A stretch of 64,000 nucleotides of DNA from Salticus scenicus (GCA_963930645.1 OZ005661.1:194469532-194533531), one strand, 5' to 3'; shown: positions 22,023-33,185, numbered from the stretch's first letter. A program made the numbers and translations. The notes: generated by a model from the letters alone, not told the origin.

Positions 22023-22389
22023 TTGAAAAAAAAATAATAATAATAAAAGCACACTCCTCTAAAATGAAGAAAACAAAATAGAACTAACGAAATAAACAAA
22101 CATAAGACACTGGTACATGTACGAGTCACCGGACCAGAAAGAACAGTTCTGACTGGTCGGCTGGAGAAATCACAGTTTGACTGAAAACAAGCTCTGGAGG
22201 AAACACTGTTTGATTGAAACCCCAACTTTCTAAGAGCGTTTATAATATGATAAAAAAAAATTTTGATTTAAAATAATAGTATAATTTTGTGTTATTTAAT
22301 GTTGAGTTCGCAGAAAAATCCCTAACTCATTTTTTTTTTTTTTTTTGAGAAAACATGGTTTGAATGTTTGCTCCTCAATTATTGCAAGA

Positions 22390-23521
22390 CTAAACATTGT
22401 GAAATTTTTATAAATTTTTGCTACAAACTTGAAATTTGTTTTAAATTGAGAAAAAAATAACCATTTAAATTCAATGCTAAAAGTCGATTTTTTCTAAAGT
22501 CAAATACTATACAGTAGAATAATTTTAATTAATTTTATGTAAAAATAATTTATTTTATTTCTCTAATCAATTTTATAATTTTAAGGGTAAAAAATATTAA
22601 GTAACACTTTCATTTAATAAGAAGCTATAAACTTCTATAGCATTGGCTTTACTATTGTATTTATTTACCTTACTAAATTTTAAATTTTGAAAGTTTTAAT
22701 CCTTAAAGATTTAATTAATTTATTATTATTAACTTTTTAGCAATTATATATATAAAAATATACATATACATAATGACGCATCACTTGCTTCTTAGGAATT
22801 GGCGAGGAACGTGCCGAAATTATGGCCATTTATGAATGGTCGTCTGTCGTTGTCACTAACAGAGAGAACAGAAAGCAAAGTATCCATGTTATATTTGTTA
22901 TTCGAACCTGAGACATACTATGTACTTGGTAGGGATATAAAAATAATTATAATCAGATTTGAAAAATGCAATTAGTTAATTTATTTTAAATAAACTTCCT
23001 TATTATTATAAAACTATAAATAATTTAATATTTTAGGCTTGCATATAAAGAAACGCAATCCATAATAGAAAAGTTTCTGAAGAGGTGAATCTATATTTTC
23101 ATCTGCATCAGTAAAACTGCCCTGAGTGCCCCATTTTGCGAATTTCAAAAAGAAAATTTTGCTATCATTATTTTTTACTCCTGAAATATTTTGACTTTTG
23201 TGAACGCTGGCACTGAACAACGATTTTATCTTGAAGGTAGGTTTGAATACACAAAAATAAAAGATTTTTTGAAACTTTTCATGAAATACTTTTTGAAAAA
23301 TATCTATATACATTATGAAATATTTTTTAAGTAGTTTAAAATAATGTAAGCAATTGTTTAAATTATTATAATGTGTTATACTTTTTAGGATGATAAAAAA
23401 AAAAAAAATCAGAATGAGGAATACATATTTTAATATCATTCTCAGTATATGATTCATTTTTTAGTCTCTTTAATTATTACTATTTGATAATTCACTCTCA
23501 GTAAATTGAGAAAAGTCCAAT

Positions 23522-23558
<37 letters not shown>

Positions 23559-24553
23559 TATATATTTATAAAACAATATCTTGCTAAACTTAACTTTAGT
23601 TCATTCATTCTTTAGTAACATTTAAGTGAACTTCTTAATTTAAAATAACATTTATAACGAGATTTTAGGGTAATGAAAATTTCCATTTATCTTCTGTTTT
23701 CGTGAATTGCACATTCTAAATAATTAATAGATATTTATGATAAAAACTAGTCATTTGACTACATATATAAGTGTAATTAAAATTTAGTGACTAGTGATGA
23801 AGTAAGAATTAAAATAAGAGATTGTTTATAGTAAAACTAGTTTATATGGAAAGCAAACACCTATTTTTTATACTGAGGAAAAATCACTCAAAACATTAAA
23901 TGTTCTGTACCTATTTAACTGTTATAATACAATTTCTATTTAATATTCTGTGGTGTAGTTAACTTGATATATAAGGTATTTTTTCACACGTTATTTATAA
24001 TAGTTCAAATATAACAAAATAAAATTTCTCTGTTTTTTATGCGTTTGGAAAATGATCCAGATGGAATTCTATCGCAGAATTCTTTTTTTTTTTTTTTTTT
24101 TTTTTATAACAATAAAGAAATTTCTAAAAATTCATCATGTATCATTTTTTAAAAATGTATGCTTTTTAATACCAAAAAGCGAACACTAATGACGAAACTC
24201 GGATTATTTTTGTATAAAGTAGAATTAATGACTACATATGACTGTTATTATTTATTATTATTTTTTTTTTTTCGTACGGCAACATAACCTGAGATTACTA
24301 GTTAAAAAATTGTTTTTCATTTATATTTTTAGTGAGGTGTAAACTATTAAACTGTCACAGATGGACAATATTCTGAAAAATAAAATAATAATAAAAAAAA
24401 AAGCTAGAGAAATAATATTAATCACCTTGTATAATCTGGAAATGCTTAAAAGTAATTTAAGTAAAATTGGAGGGGGAATTAGATTTTTATGCGTTGATTT
24501 CACATGGAATGTCCTGTACTATGATTATCTGTTATTCAAGAAAATGGATTGAC
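22390..24553. other. AT-rich stretch without recognised gene
   Basis: (AT)n at 23526-23552, T runs at 24084-24106 and 24260-24272. A 147-codon minus-strand frame at 23014-23457 starts in Phe/Ile-rich low complexity. Its second half is less biased, but I recognise no family and see no splice or start context that supports it. Confidence 0.45.
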
Positions 24554-24568
24554 ATTTATTTCCAGAAT

Positions 24569-24890
24569 GGATGGTCGGATGGTTGGGTTTTACGTCGCAC
24601 TAGTGCTGCGCAGATGGGCAATTGGCGACGGTCTGGCACACACACATAGAGGTGGTACAGAGACATGCCGTCACAAATTTGATCCTCCACGTAAAGGATG
24701 GCTCTCCCACTTCAGTGACCCCCAGAGGTACAATTTATGATGGGAACATGGAAGACATTGCGGCCACGACAGATTGTACGTGCACCAGCCACCATTAGTG
24801 TACACGACAGTCTTTGGCCGGCTCGAGTACCGAACCCCCAATCTTCCAATTACGAGACCGGCGCTCTACCGACTGGGCTACCGCGGCCCC
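24569..24890 (-). mobile_element. tRNA-derived SINE (SINE-1), complete, with perfect 15-bp target duplication
   Basis: On the minus strand it begins GGGGCCGCGGTAGCCCAG, where GTAGCCCAGTCGGTAGAG is a good box A. GGGGGTTCGGTACTC is the box B region (GGTTCGGTAC, one change from consensus). The body includes GTGTACACTAATGGTGGC and ends near GTGCGACGTAAAACCC. Identical 15-bp direct repeats ATTTATTTCCAGAAT flank it (24554-24568 and 24891-24905). Small open frames inside are incidental. Two rearranged copies are at 47125-47920. Confidence 0.93.
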
Positions 24891-24905
24891 ATTTATTTCC
24901 AGAAT

Positions 24906-25085
24906 TATTTTATAGAGCAAGTAGTATATTTTAAATGTAGAAGGAATTGGCTAGACACTACACTAAACCACAAAAAATTAATTATATGAACATAAATAGA
25001 ATATTTATTTAGTGATATTTTAAAATTTTAAATTGAATATAAAAGATTCTAGAAGTTTTGTTGTTTCATACTTTTCGAATATATA
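24906..25085. other. Short AT-rich spacer
   Basis: No feature seen between the SINE and the Tc1-like element. It ends in TATA, the likely target of the latter. Confidence 0.4.
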
Positions 25086-25162
25086 CAGTATTGTGCATAT
25101 TAGTGGAATCGTAGTCAATTGTTAAGATAAGGTCGTTTATTACTTGTAAAATATTATCTTTA

Positions 25163-26275
25163 CTAATTCGTACAACTCATTTTACGCTTAACAATAGTAA
25201 AAAAGCTCATCTTGGCTTTAATAGCAGCTTTAACTCGTTTTGGCAAGGAATTTACTAGTTTTTAAAACTTTTTAGAGATACTCTCCTTCCGATACAAAAA
25301 CTGAACAACAGCTTCTGTGACCTTTGTTTCTGTAGTGCAGTCGATTGTGAACAGTTTACCTTTGTAAATGGCCCATACATTCTCAATGGGGTTCTGATTG
25401 TGTAACTTTCTGAGTTAATCTAGAAGAGTTGTATCTTTATCCTTAAAATATTTCAATATTTCCTTCAACTTGTATCAGGAACTAGAATCTCGCTAAAAAG
25501 ATTTGACTCCTACGAATTGGCACTTTTCAAGTTCTTTGTTCGAATGCAGTTTCAACATAGATTTTTACTTTTGTTTGTTCATAATGCCTTTGATTGGCAC
25601 AAAATATCGAAATCTCATAAAAGAAAAACACACTCAAAATATTTGTTTGCCTGAATGTTTTACAGTTTGATCATTATGATCTGGAGTAAGTTGTTCATTA
25701 TTCCTGACAATTTTAGATCACTGTCCCTGAACTATGATATTGTGCAGCACTAGTGCGACGTGAAAATTCAATCAATAACCGTGAACTATGAAGAGAGTTT
25801 CATCTGTACATAAAATATTTTTTGCAGCCTTCTATAATCCATTTGGAGTATTTTCTTTCCCAGAATAGCCCTTATTTTGCCCTGCAGTTGCTGAGATTTT
25901 TTTTTTTTTTTTTTAGTCGAATACTCCTTTTGTATAAACTCTTCTACGGACAACTAAGTTATGTATAACTATTCTTGAAGCTGTTAGTTCTTGTTGCTGG
26001 TCATGACTTGTATTTCTTGAGTTCAGTGTGCTATTTCGACAAAAAAACTATCATATCTTGCTGTCGCCTTTCTTTTTCTTCCATAGTTCCTTAATCTCTT
26101 CACTTCGGTTAATCTCGTGTCATATTTGCTTTAAAGTCTTGTTTACTGTCCCCTGACTCGCACCACACTCTCTTACAATGTCTCTTTGGGACATAGACGT
26201 GAGTTCACTCAAAGTGGCAATAATTTCACCCTTGCTTGGAGGCAAAAACAAGACATTTTCCCAAGTTAGTATCAT
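25163..26275 (-). pseudogene. Decayed Tc1-like transposase
   Basis: Starting at an ATG at 26275, the first ~48 codons read continuously through a helix-turn-helix-like segment (SMSQRDIVRECGASQGTVNK) to a TGA. The C-terminal part is equally clear: HNQNPIENVWAIYKGKL at 25410-25350 carries the last catalytic Glu of the DDE triad, followed by SLPKRVKAAIKAKMS up to a TAG at 25163. The middle (about 25450-26080) is scrambled by stops and frameshifts, and I could not place the first two catalytic Asp residues. A candidate left terminus CAGTATTGTGCATATTAG starts at 25086 after TA. No matching right terminus was found. Inactive. The alternative of a mariner proper is less likely because the last residue is E in an NPIENVW motif. 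Confidence 0.85.
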
Positions 26276-26375
26276 AGGTTTTTTGCCCCTTTTATCGAAA
26301 CCGGTAGTGCTTACATTAATTTTATGGCGTTTTTGATAACATTAGAACCTTTACTGTTGTAGGTGGGAAACCCGT

Positions 26376-27673
26376 GTACCTAGGGCCACCCCACTTTATT
26401 TGAATATTATATAGTTTTATCTTTAAACTCAATTGGCCGAGTAAAAACACCAATTACTACATTTACAGCCACATCGAAACCATTGAGGAGAACGTTTTTA
26501 CAAGTTACATGTAGCAAACCAATTTACATGGTTTAAAGTAAAATTTTGCATCTCTTTTGCTATTTTACAAAAGTAAATCAAACAATTTTCTTTAATTTCT
26601 AGTGCATATATTTTTTTGTTATATTGAGTAATAAATGAGATATCTAATTAGTTCTCTCTGTATGTGGGTTTTTTAGTGGAAGGCATTTTAAATGAAGTTA
26701 CTGAAACTTGTACCTAGTTCCACATAGATGATTTCTATCTAGGGCCATAGATATCCCTAGATACAATTTCAATATTATTCTTCATGTTGTTGCAATTTAA
26801 TTGAAAAACTTTTATAATTAAATGAAGGATATTGTTTTATGAGGGATATTGCTTCAACCCACTACCTGTCATAAGTTTCAACCATTGAACAGAGGTGTGT
26901 TTGGACATTTTAAGAAATACTACAGTACATCCTGTAGTAATTGTGTGCTGGCAAACCCTGGCAAACCAATCACTATATCTGACGATCCTGGAAATGTAGA
27001 CAAACCCTATCCGTCGGCCTTTACTTCTGTAAACATTTCATCAGGCTTCCGTGTATCTGGTTTGCAAATCGAAACATATTCACTTAGGATGAATATTTAA
27101 GTTCAAATGTGGCCGACAAAAAAGCTCCCTCCATAAATTAAAAAAAAAAAAAAAAAAATTCTTCAGGAAGAAAGTGAACTAACAATGAAGGAACTGGATG
27201 TCTCTGTTTCCTGTCTTGTTGAAATTTCGAAACCTTCAACATCTAACATTTTTGGTCATGCTTCAACAGGTACAATCTTTTCCCAAAGCAAAACCTCGTA
27301 AAAAAACTACTCAACGAAAAGATCTGGCCGAAAACCAAGAAGATCTAGAAATCTAAGTGACACTCCTAAAGTAAAAAAAAAAAACATGCTATTAGAGTAT
27401 CCAAAAGAAAAAAAAAAGAGTGAAAAATTTGGTGTTTTAAATTAAGGCAACATTATGATAATTATTATATGATAAATAAATGTCATACTTGGTATTGTTT
27501 CTTTTATGAAATATATGCTTATATGTTTGTTTTCTATTGATTACAAAGTGAAATCTAATTTTGAGGTAATGGCCCTAGGTGCAATGAGGTCTGGCCCTAG
27601 GTGCGATTAGGTCTGGGTCTAGGTACAATGTTGTCTGACCCTAGGTACAATGAGTGTGATGTACCTAGGGCCA
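26376..27673 (+). mobile_element. pogo-like DNA transposon remnant with iterated CCTAGG motifs
   Basis: The left edge is GTACCTAGGGCCACCCC (26376-26392). The right edge (27568-27673) holds five tandem copies of GGCCCTAGGTGCAATGAG-like units, the last inverted to GTACCTAGGGCCA. CTAGGGCCATAG and similar half-sites also occur at 26715-26760. The transposase remnant lies between. Inverted CCTAGG-bearing ends around a pogo-type gene fit a single old element, but I could not define exact termini or a TA duplication. Confidence 0.5.
26849..27445 (+). pseudogene. C-terminal half of a pogo/Tigger-type (DDE_1) transposase
   Basis: The first ~80 codons (26849-27100) contain FQPLNRGVFGHFKKYY, NPGKPITISD and AFTSVNISSGFRVSGLQ, the order found after the last catalytic Asp in pogo-like DDE_1 transposases, where the usual phrase is LQPLDRGVF. 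The frame then breaks. It is picked up again near 27270-27318 (FPKAKPRKKTTQRK) and, after a frameshift near 27318, as a basic tail GRKPRRSRNLSDTPKVKKK ending at 27445, also typical of the family. The catalytic core and DNA-binding N-terminus are absent. Inactive. Confidence 0.8.
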
Positions 27674-28040
27674 AGAGCGAAGTTTATTTAAAAACCTTCT
27701 GTTTGTCGGGATTTATTATTTTCCGTATTTATATAATCCCAATTGGAAGTAATTAATCCTAAAGATATGCACATATTACTTTAATAATTTTAAACAGGTC
27801 AAGGGCTCTGTTTTGGGGCATTGAAAAAAAGAGGCTCTAGTTACATGGGTGTCCTCTATATCTGAAGTTCAATAGCATATTCATTAGCAACGTCGCGAAA
27901 AAAAATTATATGTAACAGCTACATGATTTCATTTTTCCACTAAAACTATTTTTTCAGATAGTATGATCAAATGACATAAAATTGACCTATTCAATCATCA
28001 TCGCCACCAATTTCCACTCAGTATGTAATTAATATCACAT
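27674..28040. other. AT-rich stretch without recognised gene
   Basis: Nothing recognised. The last 100 bp may be a decayed first unit of the repeat that follows. Confidence 0.4.
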
Positions 28041-28460
28041 ATGAGAGAAAATTTATGTAGCATATTTGAAGAAAATCATTACAGCACTTTTCGGTATACC
28101 GACTTTCGGTTCTACATTCAATTTTCACGAAAACATGGCAAACTCATCTATTCACCAGAAACCAACAATTACATACAAAGGGACATCTAAAATGAAGTTA
28201 CTAGGGCAAGTTTGAAGAAAGTCTGTAGAGCTGTTTTTCTCAAATGCATTTGCAAGTCCTAAAATATTACTATTTATGCAAGTCGCCTGTCAATTTTCCT
28301 GAAATAACCAAATAATACAGACGAAGGGACATCTAAAAGAGGGTTATATAGCAACTTAAAAAAAAAAAAAAAAAAAAAAATCATTATAATTATTTTTGAG
28401 ATACCGGTTAGGTCAAAATTCCAGTTTTCGGTGTGCCATTTCCAGTTTTTCAATTTTCAA
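28041..28460 (+). repeat. Degenerate tandem repeat, ~140-bp unit
   Basis: Three diverged units share AAGGGACATCTAAAA (28178 and 28322; weaker at 28040), then TAGCAA or AGGGCAA, then TTTGAAGAAA and a TTTTTCT/ATACCG segment. A run of about 23 A (28358-28380) interrupts the third. The organisation resembles families A and G, but the unit is shorter and I see no TCTGTC head. Confidence 0.5.
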
Positions 28461-29072
28461 CAAAAGCTGGTTAAGTCATTCTTACAAAGAATTAGTTTTC
28501 ATCATGTAGTTTCGTCGTCTTCTCTTTTTAATCTATTTCGAATACATAATAGGCAGTAAATTTCATACACACACACATACAAAATAACACTCCGATCAAT
28601 TGTCATAAACCACTTTTTTAGACTCAGGCTTTTAAAACTCGTTCATCAGGAAAAATATTGCTATCAAAATTTTCGACCTAATATAATATTTTTAATACAT
28701 ACGACGGCAGAATATTGCAAGTAAAAAAAAACAATAAGATACCTGAGAGTTATTTACATTATTAAATTTCCTGTCAAAGAGAAGTAGGGGCCTTTTCTTT
28801 TAAATTTTAACTAAAATTGAATATGTATCATACACTACAATTGGAAAAAAACACCGTGGTGAAAATAGATATTAGAAAAAGTAACATATGTATACAGAAT
28901 TCTTTATAACTATATTACTGAAACTCTATTTGTGAATATTATGAAATATCAAAAAATGATAACTGCTATAACAGGGTTTTTGTTAACAGGGATTTTTTTT
29001 TCCTTATGGCAGCTCACTCATGGATACAAGTAAATTTTGTCAGCGACGTTAGAAAGACAACAAGCTCATGTA
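28461..29072. other. AT-rich stretch without recognised gene
   Basis: Nothing recognised apart from a short (CA)n at 28566-28577. Confidence 0.5.
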
Positions 29073-29285
29073 CAGTCGGTAACAAAAGTGTCCAAACACT
29101 AGCAAAATTTCCTATATAAAAAAAGTACACTTAATGCAGTTTTGTTAAATAAATACTTGTCAAATCCTGTTCTTAGTCAGTCTAAGATCATGATTCGACA
29201 AGGATTTATTGAACATAACTGTATTAACTCTACTTTTTTTACATAGGAGTTTTTGCTAGTGTTCGGACACTTTTGTTACAGACTG
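29073..29285. mobile_element. Pal212 palindromic MITE, copy 5
   Basis: Ends CAGTCGGTAACAAAAGTG and CACTTTTGTTACAGACTG with TA on both sides (29071-29072 and 29286-29287). The centre AGTCAGTCTAAGATCATG is close to other copies. It is a complete foldback with moderate divergence between arms. Confidence 0.9.
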
Positions 29286-29287
29286 TA

Positions 29288-30145
29288 ATTTTCGAGTAGA
29301 AGCAAGGAGTCCGTTTGTGATTTAGATCTATTAAAGTTTAAATCTTATACAAGTTAATTATATTTATAGAAAATTTAAAGTCTATAAAAAAAGTCATTAT
29401 TTTTACGCTTTGCATTATTAATAACATACAATGTCTAATCCCTTTTGCCCTAATTAAAGACTAATTAAATTTGTAAATTTGTCGAAGAAAATCTTCATTT
29501 TGTTTTCAACTTAATCATATTTATTAATATTAAACTACATATAACGTATTTGTATAAAGAAATATATATTAAATTCTTCTGATTAAGCATTGTTTGATTA
29601 AATTTCAAATTAAGTAAACAGTCATATTCATCCAGAGATTATTCAAATATTTTTATGTAGGATTTAACATCTAATTTTAACCATTTCTAAGCTGTAATCT
29701 CACAAAAATAATTTAATTAATAATTTTCACTTTACATATTTATGTTAATCTTTTATTCAATATTTATTCCGTGAATTAAGCTCGTTAAATTAAGTCTGGA
29801 TATTTATAAATACATTTGTGACAGAATAGTAACATTTTCCCACTCACGTAGAGAAATAATTATTGCTCGAAAGTCTTGGTTTTCTCTATTGAGGGAATTA
29901 TATTAATGAAGAAAGAGGATTAGTGTAATATATTTAAAGGTGTTATTACGAGAAAAATATAACTGTATCAGTTAATCTTATTTGCTTAAGTTAGGTAAAG
30001 TTTATAATATTGCTTATATATATTTAAAAAAAAAAAAAAATGCAATTTTGTTTACGCTCGCATTTAGAAAAATTTAAATAATTTGATCAGTTTTAGTCAT
30101 GGTTTATTCTTAAGGTAAAACTTTATTTTCGTAGTAGTTTTTTAT
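29288..30145. other. AT-rich stretch without recognised gene
   Basis: Nothing recognised; A run at 30027-30040. Confidence 0.5.
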
Positions 30146-31440
30146 TTAAGCGAAATTGAGCAATCGATATTTGGATACTTGAGTTAATTCTGCTTATTCA
30201 TCCACATGTAACTGGCAACATCGCTCTCGCTGCAACGCATTTCTTCAGTAGCATGCAAATGCAGCGGGCAAGGCAAGAGCCCCTTAAATAAAATAATAGG
30301 CTGACGCATCACCGCCATTTTTTTGCCTCCGAAGAGGAAAGCATTCCCGCTTGGCGTCCTTATCGCTTCTTTAATAATTTTAAGAAATCTTGATCTGAAG
30401 CTAATCCGGTCAAGATAAGAGCAATAAGCAACAATAATATTCCTAAAAACACATTTTTTTTCACAGTACATTCTCAGGATGTCATTTCATTCTGAGGATA
30501 TCCTATGGATGTACTGGGGTTATGATGTATTTTTAGGGCGGTTTCTGTTTCTTTTACAAAATGTCGACAAAACTCAAGTACACAGTAATAGAAGGTCTGT
30601 GAGCACTTTATATTCACTTTTTGAATGATTATTGAAGTTTACAGCTAAACAAACTTCCATATCATAGTTTACTTAGCTAAAATTGTGAAATATAATAAAA
30701 CAAGTTACTCTAAAGTAACGTAAGACGACAAAAATAAATTTTTATCGTTTGTTTATCAGAGAAACGCGCTGTGTACATGTGGCAACCCTAAGGCAACAAA
30801 AATGCCTGATGCGCCAGCTCGTATAAATGGACTTGCCCGCTTCATTTGCGTGCTACTGAAGAAATGCGTTGCAGCGAGAGCGATGTTGCCTCTAGTGGTT
30901 GAATGAGCAGAAATAACTCGACTATCCATAAATAAGATGCAACATCGCTCTCGCTGCAACGCATTTCTTCAGTAGCATGCAAGTGAAACGGGCTACGCCA
31001 TTGTAAAGGGATCCAGTTTAATAAAATATTTGCATTAAAACCATTAATAAAACAAATAAATTACTCAAATAGAATAAATGCAATCGGTAGAAAATTTATT
31101 GAAGCACATATCCACATTTTTCCTATATATTCTTTTTTAGTTTCATCGCTAATTTTTATCATCATTCTACTTTTTTATAAAGAGTATAAGACTAAGATAA
31201 TGACTCGACAAACATTTACATAACAAAACAGTATTAGCTGTACGAAACCAGCATACGAATTATTGCTACTGTTTCAATAATTTTGCTGCTGACTGTAATT
31301 CAAGTTTTAGTGCATTATGCTAACTCATCTAATTTCTTGAGTTTATCTGAAGACAAGAGGGCGAGTTTCTTCTAGGCAAATGAGTGAAAATTCACTCAAG
31401 CTGAGTTATTTTCATTCTTTAATTTTAAGAGGGGATACAA
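30146..31440 (+). repeat. Dispersed repeat family B, copy 2, expanded by an inverted duplication and a MITE
   Basis: The outer parts match copy 1 (15468-15815): GAGCAATCGATATT near 30158 and GGGCGAGTTTCTTCTAG near 31360. In between, the block GCAACATCGCTCTCGCTGC AACGCATTTCTTCAGTAGC occurs at about 30216 (direct), 30843-30891 (inverted) and 30940-30977 (direct). The intervening ~650 bp contain unrelated sequence. A decayed Pal212 sits at 31081-31297, exactly where copy 1 is uninterrupted. Open frames at 30184-30471 and 30756-30959 run across the inverted blocks and look incidental. Confidence 0.7.
31081..31297. mobile_element. Pal212 palindromic MITE, copy 6, strongly decayed
   Basis: The left end CAATCGGTAGAAAATTT and right end GCTGCTGACTGTAA align with the family. 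Inside, AGACTAAGATAATGACTCG then ACAAACATTTACATAACAAA match the centre. Comparison with family B copy 1 shows it as a clean ~215-bp interruption between AATAAAT and AATTCAAG. Many substitutions make this the oldest full-length copy here. Confidence 0.75.
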
Positions 31441-31850
31441 TATTTATCTCTAACATGCAAAAGTTTTGTGATATTGTGTTATATTTTAGAATTAAGATTA
31501 CGACTTCTTACTACTCATTCTGTCGTTAGTAAATAAAAGCTTAGTAAAGCGCAGTAATACATAGCGTAGTAATGTGTAGCGCACAATCATAGTAAAGCGT
31601 ATCTGTTTTCTTTACGGAAATACACGTTTCCTATTAAATGATTTATAATAAATTCTGACATTTTGAAGAACGATAGACTTCATTTGTGAGATTTTCTGAA
31701 TTAATGTAATTCTCTCGTGTTTTAAAGATTTTTTTCTAATTATATTAAGACGCTACGACATTTTGACGTATACACAGTAACATATTTAAATCGCATGCAT
31801 AAACTTTTGACGAAAGTGCAATTTTAAAATTTTTATTTAATAATTTCTCC
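31441..31850. repeat. Ancient segmental duplication, copy 1
   Basis: Aligns with 32808-33185. Shared blocks are ATGCAAAAG(T/C), TTGTGATA..GTTATA, TAGAATTAA, AGTAAATAAAAG against AGTAAATGAAAG, AATCATAGTAAAG(C/A)G against AATCATACTAAAGAG, GAAATACACGTTTCC against GAAAATGCACGCTTCCC, GAACGATAG against AGACGATAG, GAGATTTTCTGAA against GAGATTCTCTGAA, and GCATGCATA near the end. Long A/T gaps and a T run separate the two. Neither copy has a continuous frame. Confidence 0.7.
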
Positions 31851-32807
31851 GCTGTGTAACTTTGATATTTTAGTAAAACTTTTCTTAGGTTGAATGTAAG
31901 CATTAGAAGTTGTCTAGAAATTATTAGATAAATTACTAAAATATAACCATATGTGAAAGGATCTAAGTAGACGAAATTAATGCAGATTTCCACGTATTAA
32001 TGCAATCCAATTTATCTTTCTTCTAAAGTATTTTATTCAAAAACTTCCAGAAACATTCGTCTGTGGATTCAGTACGTATAATCACCCAAGAGACGAATAA
32101 AAACAGATAAAATTATTCAAACAGCCAGAATGTTGTTGTAATGTTTCTTTATGTTCTCAAAGTTCTGTCTCAGGAGTTCCATTAAACATTACCAAACAAT
32201 GCGTGACTCAGTTTATAGTAACTCGGCCATCTATCTCAAAACGAACAAAATATAATTGAACTGTTAAATTTAAAAGGACTTTATATTAACTTAGTTGAAT
32301 ATAAACATGCAAAATTAAACTCGTTAATAATGGTTAATGAAGAAATTTAATCTCTAAAAGATTTTTAAGGAATTTTATTTGGGTAAATTTCAATCGAAAC
32401 ATTATAAATTAACAATTTTCGTTTATTTAAAACGAACTGTCTGTAAAGTACAATTATTAAAAAAAGAAATTAACATAATTTTATGTATCAATCTTTGTTT
32501 TGTTTGAATCATAGTTTTTATAATTCACTGACTTCGCCTTTTCATTGGTCACTATGTGCATAAATAAATCATTTTTGTGATAATAAGTCTCAATTTTTAA
32601 ATCTCTGTATTTACTAATAATAAACTTGAAAATATAAACAATTTATTTTTGGACAAATGATTTATTTTATGAAAACAGAACAGTGGTATAGCAACACTCT
32701 TAAAAAAGAAAGATTATCCTAAAAAAGAGCTTGTTTTTGTTATGCAGAAAAATAAAATAATTACTTCTACATGGCAAAGAATTTGCACATTATATTATAA
32801 TTTGGAA
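31851..32807. other. AT-rich stretch without recognised gene
   Basis: Nothing recognised between the two duplication copies. Confidence 0.5.
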
Positions 32808-32920
32808 TTACCATGCAAAAGCATTGTGATAGTATGTTATAAATTAGAATTAAAATCACTGTTTCTTTCTACTTGTTCTATCACTAGTAAATGAAAGTAC
32901 AACATAATCATACTAAAGAG

Positions 32921-32955
<35 letters not shown>

Positions 32956-33185
32956 GAAAATGCACGCTTCCCATCGAATGACAGCTGAGAAATAGTTATT
33001 TCCAAAGACGATAGCGCTTCGTGTGGGAGATTCTCTGAAAGTGACGTCATTCTAACGTATTACAAAAATTATTTTGATTTTAATTATATTAAAACACTGT
33101 TTTATTTTCAAAGTAATGTTTTTAATTAGCATGCATAGAATTTAGACAAACGGGTAATTTTAGAAATTTTATAACCATTTCATCG
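32808..33185. repeat. Ancient segmental duplication, copy 2
   Basis: This is the diverged partner of 31441-31850, offset by about 1.36 kb in the same orientation. It contains a T run of about 28 at 32925-32952 that is absent from copy 1. Confidence 0.7.

Larger units (their letters stand above)
19535..22389 (-). mobile_element. DNA transposon with inverted ends carrying a DUF7869-like gene
   Basis: The left end (19535-19583) and the reverse complement of the right end (22347-22389) match over about 43 bp: TCTTGCAA, then AATTGAGGAGCAAACATTC, then AAACC(G/A)TGTTTTCTC. The left arm has a few extra bases after TCTTGCAA. Between them lies one broken minus-strand gene (20004-22022). Both flanks hold repeated motifs of the form GAAAACATGTTTTGAATG at 19757-19835 and 22150-22225, the arrangement expected of subterminal transposase-binding sites. 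I could not find a clear target duplication. A Pal212 MITE is inserted at 21434-21647. I do not recognise the superfamily. Confidence 0.75.

Noticed and set aside
22010..22225. 71-codon minus-strand frame next to the DUF7869-like gene
   Set aside because: Its FQSN repeats are translations of the subterminal DNA motifs, and the gene proper starts at 22022 in another frame.
23014..23457. 147-codon minus-strand frame
   Set aside because: The first half is Phe/Ile low complexity. The second half looks more protein-like, but I recognise no family and see no supporting start, splice or poly(A) context.
25741..25772. SINE-1 tail fragment inside the Tc1-like remnant (GCAGCACTAGTGCGACGT)
   Set aside because: The match to the SINE-1 end is only about 18 bp with no other SINE sequence beside it, too short to call.
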